A stretch of DNA of 64,000 nt, from assembly GCA_023014485.1 (NCBI GenBank), contig JAJOZX010001868.1:502001-566000 (forward strand), written 5' to 3'. Numbering within the stretch: the stretch's first letter is position 1; each line of letters opens with the position of its first letter. Below the pieces are notes generated by a model. That model worked only from the letters and a program-made list of their open reading frames with translations. It was not told the DNA's origin and searched no databases. The stretch comes from Bathynomus jamesi. Its lineage: Eukaryota; Arthropoda; Malacostraca; Isopoda; Cirolanidae. Made by a program: the position numbers and the translations under genes. Below, one piece after another: positions 1 to 12,030 of the stretch.

Positions 1-47
1 CGGAGCGATCTGGTTTGCCCGGATGGAAGTTGAACGCTACATACACA

Positions 48-59
48 TATATATTTATT

Positions 60-100
<41 letters not shown>

Positions 101-257
101 ACACACCCGGTTAGGTCAACTGAACGCCCTTGACGATTGGTTAGGTTAAGTCGTGATATTTTCGTTAGTTTTAAAGAAAATATCACGACTTACACAACCA
201 ATCGTCAATGGCGTATATAGTTGACCTAACCGGGCATTTAATAATTTTACCATAGGT

Positions 258-292
<35 letters not shown>
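48..292. repeat. (TA)n/(GT)n microsatellites flanking a hairpin
   Basis: Short (TA) and long (GT) runs lie at about 48-100, and a (TA)n run lies at about 261-292. Between them, 106-234 is an imperfect inverted repeat: CCCGGTTAGGTCAAC on the left is matched by GTTGACCTAACCGGG on the right, with arms of about 58 nt around a short AT-rich loop. This is the shape of a small MITE-like hairpin. No convincing target duplication is visible. No gene is seen in 1-600. Confidence 0.7.
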
Positions 293-296
<4 letters not shown>

Positions 297-599
297 GCTA
301 GAGTGCAATGCTTCTGAAACTTTTTCAATGCTGTTCACCCTTGAGTCATTATCACAAAATTTCATTCATCCCTGACTTCTTCAGATTTGTTACTTTTCCA
401 ATTCGCTTTCTCTGTATATACAATTATACATGACTCACGTCGTCACGTCGTTCGAAAAGGCGCCAAACACTAATTCCTTAAGTGTTTCCTTTTATTGTAT
501 TTTTACCACCCTGAACAAAACAGAAAAACAATGAATGACAAGCATCAAACACCAATTAACATTTTTAAATCATGTTTTAAACATCAGTGGCTGGGGTGT

Positions 600-1990
600 T
601 CCTACATTCCCATGACAAGTTTCTCAAAGCGGGGCCCGATTCCCTTCTCCAAAGCGCCCCGCATCACCGAATCAACGTCGAGGAGAGAATTGCATTTCTT
701 GGTTTTCAGTTCTACCAAAGTCGAAAACCCTTGTTCAGACAAGTACGTAGTTGCCATCCTCACTAGTACTCGAAGGCCCTTCATAGCAATTGATTCGTAT
801 TCAGGAAAACCGAGCAATCCAACTCAATAGTCCCCATAGTAGGAGTACGTTTCAAAAGATGCTTTTTGGCTGAAGTCATGGTGAAGCTCCATAAACACCT
901 CCGTGATCTCCCCGACATCCGCCCGCTTGACGTGGCTGGTGATGAAAGGATTAACAATCCACATTTGATTCTCCATGGCCTGCGCACCCTTCTGGGGAAA
1001 ATATGCCTCGAAATTGCTAGAAAGCAGCTGCAGATGGTCGGAAATGACACTTCAATAATTCCTCTAAATAAGGTTGTTTTTCTTCCTATTCTCTATCTTT
1101 GAGGAAGTTTTCCAAAAGAGAGAAATTGGAAAAATTGCCTCTGAATGTTAGCATGCCACAAAAAAAATCATTTTCATGGCTTGTGTCTTCCCAAGAACGT
1201 TAAAAACGTGACCTCCTTTCCCCTGAAGTGACAAGTTGAGCTGGTTCAAGTGATCGAAAATCGATGCCATGTATGCCAATTTGGCCAGCCAGTAATCATC
1301 GTTGAAATGCATTGCTTTCGCGTCCCTTTCTTCAGTAAAAAACACATACAGCTCATTTCTCAGAGCCTGAACTCATTCAAGGACTCTTCCACGCGACAAC
1401 CATCGAACCTCAGAATGCAAGAGGAGAGTCTCGTAGTTAGCAGACATATCCTTGCACAGCATTAAGAACAGCCGACATTTCTCCGCATGCGGGCGAATAA
1501 CTAACAATTTTCATCACGTCTTGCAATTTATTCTTCTCCTGTTTATTATGATAGGAGTTCAGCTTCTTTGCCACCAAAGCTTCACGGTGCAAAGAACAGT
1601 GTAAAAAAGCACATTTGGGTGACTCGTCTTTTACTTCCCATCATGGCTGCAGCATCATCCGTTGTCACAGGAACACATTTGTTCTAAGGTATATTCACAC
1701 CTCGCATGAAATTGTCGAGCTCGGAGAAACTGGCTTTACCTGTTGTTTCAACTCCAACTGGCAGGAAAGAGATAATGTTCAACAATTTTTTTCAGCTTTC
1801 AGTCCGGAAAACGGCAATGAGTTGTGCATCGTTCTTTACATCGGTTGATTCATCAAACTGTAGAGCGAAAAATGGCGCTTCCAGCAGTTTTTCCATCAGC
1901 TGTTGCTTCAGATCTACAGAAGCTAAGACTAACAAAGACCTTAAGATCCACTCTAAGGTTAGCCTGAGAGAAAGGAAAGAGTAGGGGGTT
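600..1990 (-). pseudogene. hAT transposase fossil (SCAND3/ZBED-like)
   Basis: Read on the minus strand, fragments in several frames line up in the order of a hAT transposase. An RNase-H-fold start with FDESTDVKNDAQL lies near 1860, TDDAAAMMG near 1640, SEVRWLSRGRVLE near 1400, and an insertion-domain piece (YWLAKLAYMASIFDHLNQLN) at about 1190-1300. The C-terminal dimerisation region, with TTYLSEQGFSTLVELKTKK and RGALEKGIGPRFEKL, lies at 602-750. Frameshifts and internal stops break it throughout, so it is dead. Transposase family membership rests on these conserved blocks; terminal repeats were not found. Confidence 0.75.
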
Positions 1991-2383
1991 AAGAGAAGAG
2001 AATAAGGGGTTAATTAAGTAGCAACATCTATCACTCATAGGTTAACATTCATTCAGAAAAAGAGAAAGGCTCACCATCATCATCAGTCGGCCACTGCCGA
2101 CAAGTCAGAAAAATAGTCGGAGAGAATAGGAAAGGGGTGAAAGATGAAAAGTAGTAAAATAAGAACGCTTACAAACCATGCAAACTACAGACATGCAAGT
2201 AAGGAGAGGAAGGAAAAAAAAAAAAAAAAAGAAGTAGGTAAAGTAAAACAAAGTGGACGGTTAATTTACGCTACGAGCTACATCTACGATCGTTTTTTTT
2301 TGCTGGCATCACACACTGGCATGTCAAGCTGGCATTATTGTCAACAGACTCATCCTCGATCACCACCCCTAGAGCTCCTGTTG
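1991..2383. other. No gene seen; poly(A)-rich spacer
   Basis: This is an AT-rich stretch between the hAT fossil and the LINE tail, with an A-run near 2216-2231. No conserved coding signal is visible. Confidence 0.4.
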
Positions 2384-3760
2384 CTAATTGTTTTATTATA
2401 TTAAACAACGTTAATAATTTTAACGAGGGAGAGGGAAAATGGGGATTGTTTTACTATTATATTAAACAACGTTAATATTCTTAAAATGCCTATCTAAACG
2501 GTTCTTAAGCATATTAACGCTGGTAGAGTTCACGACTGACGCGGGAAGATTATTCCATTTATCAGTTACTTTAAACGTAAAGAAGTTTTTAGCGATATTA
2601 GTGATGAAACGTCTGCCATGCAACTTAAATCCGTTTTTACGAGTATTATTATTATCGAAAGTGAACAATGTCAAAATTTACGTTATCGATGTTATTAATG
2701 ATTTGAAAACTTCAATAAGCTCCCCCCTTAATCTCCTAGTTTCGAGTGAATACAGGTCTAACTCTTTAATCCTATCTTCATAAGACTTGTTGCGCAATGA
2801 CGGAATCAGTTTCGTGGCACGACGCTGAACCCTTTCTAACCTATCAATATCCTCACGCAAGTACGGGCACCAAAACTGGACGGCATATTCTAAATGAGGC
2901 CTGACTAGGGACTTGTAAAGGGGCAATATAATATCCTTCGATTTAAATTCGAAATTACGCGCTATGAAGCCTAACATCCTATTAGCTTTTGCGCAAGACT
3001 CCAGGCACTGGTTCCTAACCTTTAAATCCTTAGATATACGTACGCCTAAATCTACTTCCTCGTCAACGCTCGCTAACTCCCTATCATCCATCGTGTACGT
3101 GTAATTATTGTTACGAGAACCTATATGCAAAACTTTACATTTGTCTACGTTAAATTGCATCTGCCACTTATCTGTCCACTCCATAATCCTATTTGCATCG
3201 TCTTGGAGCCTATTTCTAGTCCTCGTTAACAACCTTACCGCCTACTTTAGTATCGTCCGCGAATTTTGACACGTTACTAGTCAATCCTACATCTATGTCG
3301 TTAATGTAAATTACGAATAGCAATGGGCCTAACACTGAACCGTGTGGGACACTGCTACCTACATCCAACCACCCCGATTCACTACCATTAACTACGACCC
3401 TCTGCCTCCTAGCACGAAGTTATTCTTCTAACCGGTTAGCTACCTGACCGCGTATACCGTCCGCTTTGACCTTCGCAATTAATCTCCTATGCGGAACTGT
3501 ATGGAACGCCTTTTTAAAATCTAAATAAATAACGTCAGCCGCTCTATGTCTATCGTATTCGCGCACTATTTCGTTATAAAATTCTAACAAATTAGTTAAA
3601 GACCTATGGCGTCGAAACCCATGCTGACTACTATTAATCAAATCTTTACTTTGAGTGATCGATGATACGATCCCTAACTACAGATTCCAAAAGTTTACCG
3701 ACAATTGACGTTAAGCTAATGGGCCTATAATTGCTAGCTACTGCGCTATGACCGTACGCA
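2384..3760 (-). pseudogene. CR1/L2-like LINE, reverse transcriptase 3' half
   Basis: The minus-strand pieces at 3420-3641 and 2678-3232 match non-LTR retrotransposon reverse transcriptase. Visible blocks are VIYLDFKKAFHTVPHRRL (RT block A), MEWTDKWQMQFNVDKCKVLH (thumb start), and the C-terminal tail HLEYAVQFWCPYLREDIDRL followed by RVQRRATKLIPSLRNKSYED. The catalytic FADD block region (about 3235-3420) is interrupted by frameshifts. A last piece at 2462-2674 (WNNLPASVVNS) is the usual LINE tail. The 3' end carries two near-identical copies of TATTAAACAACGTTAATA (around 2398 and 2460), probably a short terminal repeat. The copy is 5'-truncated near 3760 and is a paralogue of the LINE at 27049-32815. 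Confidence 0.85.
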
Positions 3761-4661
3761 TTTCATAGATTAAGTTAAGTTTGGTTAGGTAAATATACCA
3801 TGGATAAAAACAGGCTCTCCCAGTACTAGGAATCTTACCGAGGTCTGCTCCTGACTATTCAAGTTCCAGCAGGCAACTGACAGAGGACAGCTGCTAGTCC
3901 TGTCCACCTCACATATTCTGTTCCTATTAATTTCATGTCTCAGCTACTAGTCCTGGTGTCCACCTCAGATTTTCATGATTTTAGGTGTTTTAGCAATAAT
4001 AAAGGATTACTGGGTACATACGGTAGTCACTAATAATCTTTGAAATAATAATATAGCTACCAGGAATTATCAGTTCTTGCATAATAATTAAAAGTTAACA
4101 TTTCATATCACTGGCAGTAAGCCAGCGTACACAGATACCACCTACTCTACACTTTACACAGTTGCCAGTTTCAAACCAGTGCAAAAACTTTAAAAATTCA
4201 AACTCGTTTAACTCAGTCACCCTTCATTCACCCCTCGAGTTCCATTCACCCGAACTAAAATTTCATTCACCAGATTCAGAAGCACTATGCTAGAGCTTCG
4301 CCCATTTCATGACTATGATGTCACCTTCTTTCAACCAATCCGCAATACAGAGGCCTCTAGCGGCCTCAGATGACCTCGGAGGCCGACGCCACGTAACGTA
4401 GCCTATGTTCTTCCCCAACCTCAGTTACTCCTATCCCCCAAGTCTCATCCAAGTCTGGCCAGTGGTTTGGCCGGCCATAAGAGACAGTTTGCAGTTCGAC
4501 AGGCACAATTATTAGTAGAGATTATATGAAAGAACGACTTCACTCTGATCATCGTAATCGTTTAGTGTGGAGGTCATAAAATGAAATCCTTACCAAGTTT
4601 ACGGTTACTAAGGAATTACAAACAATGACCAGGCATTAAAAGACTACGCGTAAATATAGTG
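3761..4661. other. No gene seen
   Basis: Intergenic sequence between the truncated LINE and peptide gene 1. There is no sustained coding signal and no recognised repeat. Confidence 0.4.
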
Positions 4662-4667
4662 TTTATT
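4662..4667 (-). promoter_or_regulatory. AATAAA polyadenylation signal of peptide gene 1
   Basis: An AATAAA hexamer on the minus strand, about 27 nt past the stop codon of the peptide gene at 4694-4971. Confidence 0.6.
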
Positions 4668-4693
4668 TCTACAAAAATATATTACATAGATTT

Positions 4694-4971
4694 CTATTTT
4701 CCATGATGACCATGTCCTCCGTGACCATGACCATGCCCTCCGTGGCCGTGACCATGTCCTCCGTGGCCGTGTCCGTGTCCATGACCTCCGGGCACTGGAT
4801 CAGCAGAAGCAACGTTCACAATGGAGAAGAGAACGATGCCAATAAGGCAAAGGGACGTCTGACATGAATAGCAAAGAATTTAATGTTATCACATGACACC
4901 ATTAGAATCTTTCATATTTTAAATTTCACTCAACTTCAAATTACACTTACCAATCTCGCTAACAATTTCAT
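4694..4971 (-). CDS. Gly/His-rich secreted peptide, gene 1 (two exons)
   Basis: Exon 1 is 4951-4971 (MKLLARL) and ends at a GTAAGT donor. The intron is 4859-4950 (92 bp, phase 0). Exon 2 is 4694-4858. The 61-aa product starts with a signal peptide (MKLLARLTSLCLIGIVLF...) with likely cleavage after VASA. The mature peptide begins DPVPGG and continues as repeated GHGHG/GGHGHG units, ending HHGK. The repeats and His content suggest metal binding or an antimicrobial-type role, as in other His/Gly-rich arthropod peptides; this is inference and no named family is claimed. A TATA box precedes it and AATAAA follows. The same exon layout in genes 2 and 4 supports the splice model. Confidence 0.85.
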
Positions 4972-5020
4972 TGTCGAACACTTCCCAAACGAATGCGATA
5001 TCCCCAGTCCGACAACGTCC

Positions 5021-5027
5021 CTTTATA
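5021..5027 (-). promoter_or_regulatory. TATA box of peptide gene 1
   Basis: TATAAAG on the minus strand, 50 nt upstream of the ATG at 4971. Transcription would start about 25-30 nt downstream, leaving a short 5' UTR. Confidence 0.65.
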
Positions 5028-6594
5028 CACACACAATCCGTCACGCTGCTTTGTCAGAATAAAATAAATTAAAAGTATTTTCCGAATAGTTCATCGGAAG
5101 AAAACAGGCGACGCGAAAACAGGTTTTTACTTCAAATCATAAATGCAAATTAATCCCCCCCCCGCCCCCCCGTGATTTCGAAATTGTGTACGCGTGCGCG
5201 CGCTCTCTTTGCTGCCGACATTAGCGATGTCGCCGTGGATTCAGAAATTTTATTTCTGAAAATTAATAATTAAATATGAAAAGACAATGAAGGTTAGATT
5301 CAGTTTATTTGGTAATTTCGATTAGGTTAAATATCGCCATCCACAATTGAAAATGTGGAAATATCGCAGTTCCATACGGTAGCCACAGCTGTGAGTGCGC
5401 GTTTTCTTGTCTTCCCTACGTAATCGCGACAATCTTCAGGATACACAGAGCTCATCGCGACACGAACGTCTGTATTATGACATTAGCAGTATCACGGTTC
5501 TTTAAAAATGCTTTGTTTGAAAATGTTAGGTTACGCCCGGTTAAATTTAATTTTTTGGCTGGGTAAATGTCGCGATAGAATTGAATGCGTGGAACTGTGT
5601 GGAAATGTCGCGGTTCTTTCGAGTAGCCATACATTGTGCACGTGTTAGGTCGAGTGTGATCATTCAGATGTAATGGGGTAATGTTTGCGGTATCAGTTTT
5701 GGTACCTCTGAATATTAAAAAATAAAAAAGCCTACAAATATTTTTAATGTTGTAAAAAGGCGTTACTCCTCAAGAGGTTAGGACCTCGCTATTTAATGGC
5801 TACAGAAAACACCCTTCGAGCCGTCAGTTAATTTGTTCTTTAGATATACGATTTTTAAAAAAGTTTGTACCTCGCTCCCGCGAAGATGCACACAGTGTGA
5901 GTTTCAATTTCTTTCAATTCAAAAGCGATATAGTGTTTTAATTTCTGCTACCGAAATAATTTGATTTAAAGATCCTTTTCCAAATTTGGGCTGTATCAAT
6001 TAAGCCATTTTTCTCAATTAATGAGGCATTTTTCACTGCTTTTCCTTTCCTGTACCTAATGTATCGCAAGGTTTAAACCATAAAAATAATAATGCACACC
6101 TAAATAAAAAATGAGGCAAGTGATTTGACAGGTTCATTAATATCCCGTTTTATTAGATTTTAGAGTTGACAGTAAATAAGTAAACATTAGCATTGCACCT
6201 TACGCAGCAAAGCCTCCCCGAAACAATCTAGAGGGGGGACCGAGGAGCGAGCGTTTCACCATAACTTTCCCCGGTTCTCCTTTGTATTTATCAAATTTAG
6301 TTCATATCATCATAGCCATTTAGGTGTATAAACAAACTGTCAATCATCCCCTACATATATAACTAATTTAGTCGTTTGATAGATTCCAAATTTTTTCTTT
6401 TGCGTGGACCCTTCCAAATTACTTATTTCCTCTAAATTCCTTTTTAACAGTGTGAACGCTTTTGGGATAAACATTTCTTGTTCTGACTGAATTTTGATAA
6501 ATTCCCAGTTCCGTTTTTCAGTGAAGGTACTGTCTGGAGAGATTTCCTGGACACGTTAATATTAAAATACATCAAGTGTAGATTCCAATACTAT
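5028..6594. other. No gene seen
   Basis: AT-rich intergenic sequence with a C-run near 5153-5170. Short open frames here show no conserved motifs. Confidence 0.4.
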
Positions 6595-6780
6595 ATACCG
6601 TAAAAAACATCCGGGACTCATTTCCCCACCTTGAGGGCCAATGTACCCCTCGGGGCACCCGAGAGCCAGCATTGACAGGATGTGGCCGGATAATCCAACT
6701 GGGTGCCAGCAGCTTGGAGCTAACTCAGAGCCTCCCTGCCGAGAGTCCGACACCTTCACCATTAGGCTACCGGGATTACT
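6595..6780 (-). repeat. tRNA-derived SINE-like repeat
   Basis: On the minus strand the repeat starts with a tRNA-like head. TAGCCTAATGG at 6759-6769 fits the pol III A box (TRGYNNARNNG), followed by a GTCGGACTCTCGG anticodon-arm-like segment. A clean B box is not visible. The body is GC-rich relative to its surroundings. The open frame running through it is not a gene. Confidence 0.5.
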
Positions 6781-7106
6781 ATATATATTAATAAAATTAT
6801 GAGCGAAAGTAATAGAAAAGAACATACAATGTTTATATACATTGCAGAAGTACGAACACTTATTTTGGGAACGATATTTCATTGAATTTTTATTAGAATT
6901 TCGTCTCGAAGACGTTTGCTTTTAATTCAAAGCAATCTGTATCATGACTACTGTAGGTCCTCTGCGTCATATGATCTTTGCCATTCCGAAAGAGCTTAAC
7001 CACCCCAAAATACACTAATAGCTTTCTTTACCATTATTTTAGGTTATGTACTAACCGAGGTTAGTAAGGCAAGGTAAGTTCAGAGTTTATTTAGTTGTAT
7101 GACAAG

Positions 7107-7689
7107 CAGGGCCGCCGAGAACTGCCACGGGCCCCGGGGAAGGATTGGTATATGGGCCCCCCTGTTTACTCAGTATTTTATTATGAATGTTTTTTTGTGT
7201 ACATAAACTGATTATATGTCCAAGTCACTATTCAAAACATACTGTATGAATAAACAACTCTGAAGAAAATGACCATTTTATTTTTCGAATCAATTATATT
7301 AATTCTATCACCATGCAATTTATAAATGCAGTACCAGTCCATGCAGACAAAACAAGTCTTTACTGCAAGATTTTCATAATTAGAAATGTGCTTTCTTTGC
7401 CTTCTCTCTAGCAAAGTGGTAAATAATTCTGATGAAATTTAAAGTACGGGCTAACTAGCTTTCAATTACAATGGTTCCCAGATCTGTCAGTCGGTCTTGG
7501 ACATTGGTGGACGGCAGATAATATTTTATCTGTTTCAGTTTGACTGATAATCTTTACAAATGTATGTTTATTATATTTCCTGTTATTTAATCAACTGCTT
7601 TATTAATATTTTTAGATTTTATCCCCCCTCCCCCTCTTTCCGGGCCCCAGGGATTTTTCCACGGTATCCCCACCCTGTCGATGGGCCTG
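7107..7689. mobile_element. Non-autonomous hAT-like element
   Basis: The 8-bp direct repeat ATGACAAG (7099-7106 and 7690-7697) flanks an element starting CAGGGCCGCCGAG and ending ATGGGCCTG. Both ends are rich in GGGCCCC. An 8-bp target duplication and CAG...CTG ends are hallmarks of hAT. The interior (583 bp in all) has no transposase. Confidence 0.7.
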
Positions 7690-8079
7690 ATGACAAGAAT
7701 AGAGATGAAATGGTAATGATAGAAATATAATACAGTATATCAGTGGCAAAACAGGATATTTCAGTTTGTAAAGAAGCAAATTTTTATTTTCACAAAAAAA
7801 TTAGAGACGTTTATGATAAAATCACAACGAACAAGTATTAAAATAAAGCAGCACGTTTTCTTAAACCTTTCAATAGGTCTATTTGTAGCATCTTTAAAAC
7901 TAAATAAAGATGCTTTTCTATACTAGTTATGACGAAATTTCAATAATTTAATTATTTTCGTTTCAGTCAAATAACATGGAAACTTCGTATAACCTGGTTG
8001 TTGACCTAACATACAAATCACTTAAGTTTACACAACGTAGCCAACCGTGTTCTTTGTATTTAACCTTAGCTAGAAGAAG

Positions 8080-9286
8080 CTCAAGATTTTCGTACGTTTC
8101 CTTCCAGTGAACCGGATGAGCCACAGGAACGGATGCATACAAGTTACCGTTGTGAAGGAGGACCCCTTTTAGACTTCTTTTGGAGGAATCAATGAAAAGT
8201 CTCTACTCATTTGGGTCAGACTGCAGCGCCTAGCTTAAGTATTAGTTCCGAAACATTGTTGCAATATACCAGTGAATTTTTTTAAGAAAAATATTGGATG
8301 AATTTTTTCTCGATTTCTGTACCAGTAAAATGACGTTTGGGAGAAAAAGTTCTTTGCACGAAATCTGGATCCCAAAATCTCTGAAGAATACTTCGGAAGA
8401 CAAATCTCTTACCAAATCATTAAGTTCAGTGTGTAAACAATTGGGGTTCACCAGATGTTTCGGTTTGAAAATAAATATCATCGTTTTCATCGTAAGACAC
8501 GGAATTAGATGATGAAGTTATATCAAAAGTATTTGGTTCAATAGGTAAAGGTATACCAGGTCCATGAACAACTGGTCTTATAGCAGACAAAGTTTGGATA
8601 AGAAATTTTTTATTTTTAGTATTGTAGCCTTGCACGTTACATGAACAAAAATAACAGTCATTGCTGTGATTTCTAGACTCGCGCCAGACCATTGAAATCC
8701 CAAAGGGTAAAGAATCCCTTTACCTTTAATCCAGTCTAAGTTGTTGAACACAAACACTGAACTTTATGTGGAGCCCATGATTTGTCTTGACACCCAAGTT
8801 TTATTCCGAAGTACGCATAGTATGCTTTCTTAAAGTCTGTAATATCTCGCCTTTGTTTTTTCACAAATATAAAATATTTGGGCTATTTAGTATTTACACC
8901 CTCTGGTTACCATAGGGACAAAAAAAAATTTCAAAAGAAATATAGTCACCGCGCACCTTTGAATAATAAAGAACCAACCTCGCAGGCACTAGACAGACTG
9001 CTCATCTCGTGGCTTATCAATTACTTGTATACTAGCAGTGCGTTTTTCGAATGTTCTAGACGACGTTATGACGTCACTTCTGGTCTGGAAGCATTTATAG
9101 GCAGTAGTTTTTAATCAAAATTTAATAGAATCAGTTTTAATGAAAATTACTTACACATGTAATATGAAATATGACATTGTGAGAAATCTGTACGTGATGG
9201 CGAAAAATGATTATTTTCGGAATCAGCGTGCAAAGATTACTATACAAGTGATAAAATATTTCAGACAAAACGATCGCAGGCTTGTG
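8080..9286 (-). mobile_element. Family A DNA transposon, fossil copy
   Basis: Decayed minus-strand relative of the elements at 21086-23553 and 50750-53116. Recognisable blocks in order are a zinc-domain region near 8700-8880, MVWRESRNHSNDCYFC at 8640-8692, ELNDLVRDLSS near 8400-8440, and an FIDSS/LLHNGN block near 8130-8200, after which the copy is truncated. The upstream end is kept: about 9190-9286 carries the family end with CACGCTGATTCCGAAAA (minus strand) and a terminal CACAAGCC, followed by TAA (9287-9289), the same trinucleotide duplicated by the intact copy. The downstream inverted repeat is missing. Multiple frameshifts make it non-functional. Confidence 0.75.
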
Positions 9287-9289
9287 TAA

Positions 9290-11372
9290 TTAGTCAGTTA
9301 TTCCTAAGAGTAAGTGAACATGTTTAACATTTCATTTACGTGTCAAGGATCAATTTAACCATTATTCTCATTGCAAAGAATAATCGGTGGCACTCTTCGG
9401 CTGAAATTGTTAACGGAGTGAAAAAGCGACACGACACGTTTTGTCAGTTCGCAAATCATGTATGGCGAGAAAAAAAAAGTAATAGGATATTGTGGACGCC
9501 CTGCATAAGGAGTAAGAAAATCCGACCAAGACGGTTATACAACCAATTTCTTCCTAATAAACTGGTAGCAATTGCCATTATTAAAACTGGTCAACAGCTT
9601 TAATTCGTTAATGACGAGTAACCTCGATAGGTCCAAGTAGTTTCATGTTTTTCATATGCAACGAGTATTAGGCCATTACAAATAAACTTAGAATATTCGC
9701 AACATAATTACCAAGGGAAACTTTTTTTTCCATTTTTATTGGGGGGCAACTAACAGTTCGGGCGGAAAACCTGAATATAATTTTATTTCCATAAAAAGGA
9801 ACACGTTTAATGTCAAACTAAACCCTTTTGTGGAGGGGGGGCGGGGGTGAAGCCTAAATAACGGGAGGAACCATGCGAATTTATTTAATGTATTCAAAGT
9901 AAACCTTCTATATATATTTTGTATAAATAGTTATAGTATGGATGGATCCTTATTTAATAGTATAATAGATACTAGTTTATTTCAATTAATTTTTGCCTAT
10001 GAATTCTTAGCCTTTTAACCTTCCTCGTATTAAGTTCCTTACTGTAAATATTTTCCATTCAGGTCTTATTTGTAGCAAGTCAATAGGTCCTACGAGTTTA
10101 ACATGCACGAATAGATTATAGTGGTAAGGCGCCGCGCTACGAATCCCTCCTTCAGACTTCATAACCTCTGTTTATTGGAATGATTAAATCGCGGGTCCCA
10201 CTCCCCTCTGCTATATAATCTCAAACGTTAAAGGGGATCAAAACAGTCAAAATATAATAAGGGACGATGCAAAAATTGGAGATTTTTCTTCAGGATTTAA
10301 AGATTTTTTTAAAAAATACCTCTATACTCACAGGCATTTGCAAAGTTTCACGTATCCACTTCAGGTTAATGGGATTGTACAGACCATCGACATTGATATC
10401 AGAATTATTGAGCTAACATTGTCGTTAGAAACTTCGTGAATTTCTTATTGCATTATTCTTATTTATTATTTGTAGAATTATTCGATCCCGAAGTTTTTCC
10501 AATATATAATCCACGCAAAAATTATAGCAACATAAATTAACTTACCTCGCATGGTTACATTTCAACCAAAAGCTTCTCTCTAAAACTTATTCAAATTCCA
10601 ATGATTTTCATTAACACCAAGTTCTTTCTTAAAAGAATCTTATTCACAATTCACAAAATTAAGTGAATACATTATCAAAACTCTAAACAAATAATGTTTC
10701 GGAAACATTTCAACCCTATAATTATGGACTTTCATCGTTGTTGTTAATTTTTATTAACTTGAAGCAACTATAAAAAAAAATGAAAGGTATAGTCATTATG
10801 ACGTCAGATTACTTTCTTGTTTCCTACATACAGTTCTATATATATAGTAGTCTATGTTGAAAATAAATGTTTAGTATTAAATATTGGTTATATACACATA
10901 AATAATTCTTAAAGAGACTTCACAAAAGTTATTATGTACATACTGCATATATGAACAAAATAAATGGGTCAACCAACCAACCAGTTCAAGAACTGGGCTG
11001 AGCCTGAACTTAGCTAGGTTATTAATTTTTATTAAATACTAAAAATTATAAAATTAAAAAAGGAGAGTAAAATAAAAAAGAAAATCCGCCACAATGTCTT
11101 ACATTGCGAACATCAGCAATGAAATGCGACGCCATACCAAATGCAGCGCAGATAATTTTCAAAATGAGTATCATAATATATCAGTATTGTTTATGAAATC
11201 AGTGTTTGTATATTTAAACACCTAAGGAATAATTTATACATATAAGACTAAGTAAGACCGCTAGAATGTTATAGAGATTGGTTGCAAAACTTCATACATT
11301 TTTGTTCTTTCATCATCCTCTTGATTAAATTTCATATTTAAAATTACTTACGATTAATACCAGTGAAGCTAT
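9290..11372. other. No gene seen
   Basis: AT-rich intergenic sequence with poly(C)/poly(G) patches near 9832-9846. Open frames (for example 9340-9603) lack recognisable domains. Confidence 0.4.
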
Positions 11373-11654
11373 TTAAAAATTTACCGACTTTTTAGCAGCG
11401 ACAGTCAGTAATTTGGACGTTTTCCAGTTTATGTACCGTTTTCTACTCCAGGTGCTCTCTATCTGCTGAGTGTGGGCACCGGTCGCTGGATCGACAAAAT
11501 TTTCACTATGATTTATAGTGTAGTGACGAAAGTTATAATGTGGGATTTTATCAATTTGATCGTAAGATTTCCACATATCACTAATAATAGTAGATCCAGG
11601 CAGAATGTTGGCTTTTATGCAACTTTCTAGTGTTTCTTTGCTTCTGTTAGGCAC
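11373..11654 (-). pseudogene. Merlin / IS1016 (ISXO2-like) transposase fragment
   Basis: The 93-aa minus-strand piece carries the C-terminal DDE region of IS1595/Merlin transposases. It has LPGSTIISDMWKSYDQID (the D-containing block) and then NHSENFVDPATGAHTQQIES, followed by TWSRKR with the E in IES. The upstream half of the catalytic domain is absent. Just downstream, 11777-11820 carries an inverted partial copy of the segment at about 11405-11440 (shared core ACGGTACAYAAACTGGAAAA), so a local rearrangement is likely. A eukaryotic Merlin remnant is much more likely than bacterial contamination, given the AT-rich decayed setting. Confidence 0.75.
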
Positions 11655-11678
11655 AGCATACTGTAGAGTAAAACAGAA

Positions 11679-11703
11679 GGTTAGGTTAGGTTAGGTTAGG
11701 TTA
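11679..11703. repeat. Interstitial telomere-like (TTAGG)5
   Basis: Five tandem GGTTA units, the canonical arthropod telomere repeat. Confidence 0.75.
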
Positions 11704-11936
11704 TCAAGAACTTACCTCTCTTAAAATGTTGTTATAATCGACGGCGGTTGTATGACCAATCAAAAATAAATTATATGAAAAACGGTACACAAACTGGAAA
11801 AGGTCCAGTAATTTTACTAATTTTTTTGTACATAAAATATAAAAAGTTCATTAAATATTCCAACCTATTTTAGCAGTCACTGGAAATACGTTTAAATTAC
11901 TCACTTTCAGCAGGTATACGAGTAAGAAGTACTTAG

Positions 11937-12030
11937 CTAGCGCATGTAGCACAGTGGGTAACACCATTTCCCTATGAGCGAATTGAAAACACTAAGGTTG
12001 GGGGTTGAACTCCCGGTGTTGCTAATTATA
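11937..12030 (+). repeat. tRNA-like SINE remnant
   Basis: TAGCACAGTGG fits the pol III A box and GGGTTGAACTCCC resembles a degenerate B box, spaced as in a tRNA. Decayed; no functional tRNA is proposed. Confidence 0.4.

Noticed and set aside
183..365. Open frame crossing a TA repeat
   Set aside because: IYIY-type translation of a microsatellite; no conserved sequence. The same applies to frames across 19977-20051, 41770-41830, 55131-55388 and 59589-59755.
11373..11654. Bacterial contamination (ISXO2-like transposase)
   Set aside because: Flanks are AT-rich arthropod-type DNA, the fragment is decayed, and Merlin elements carry this domain in animals.
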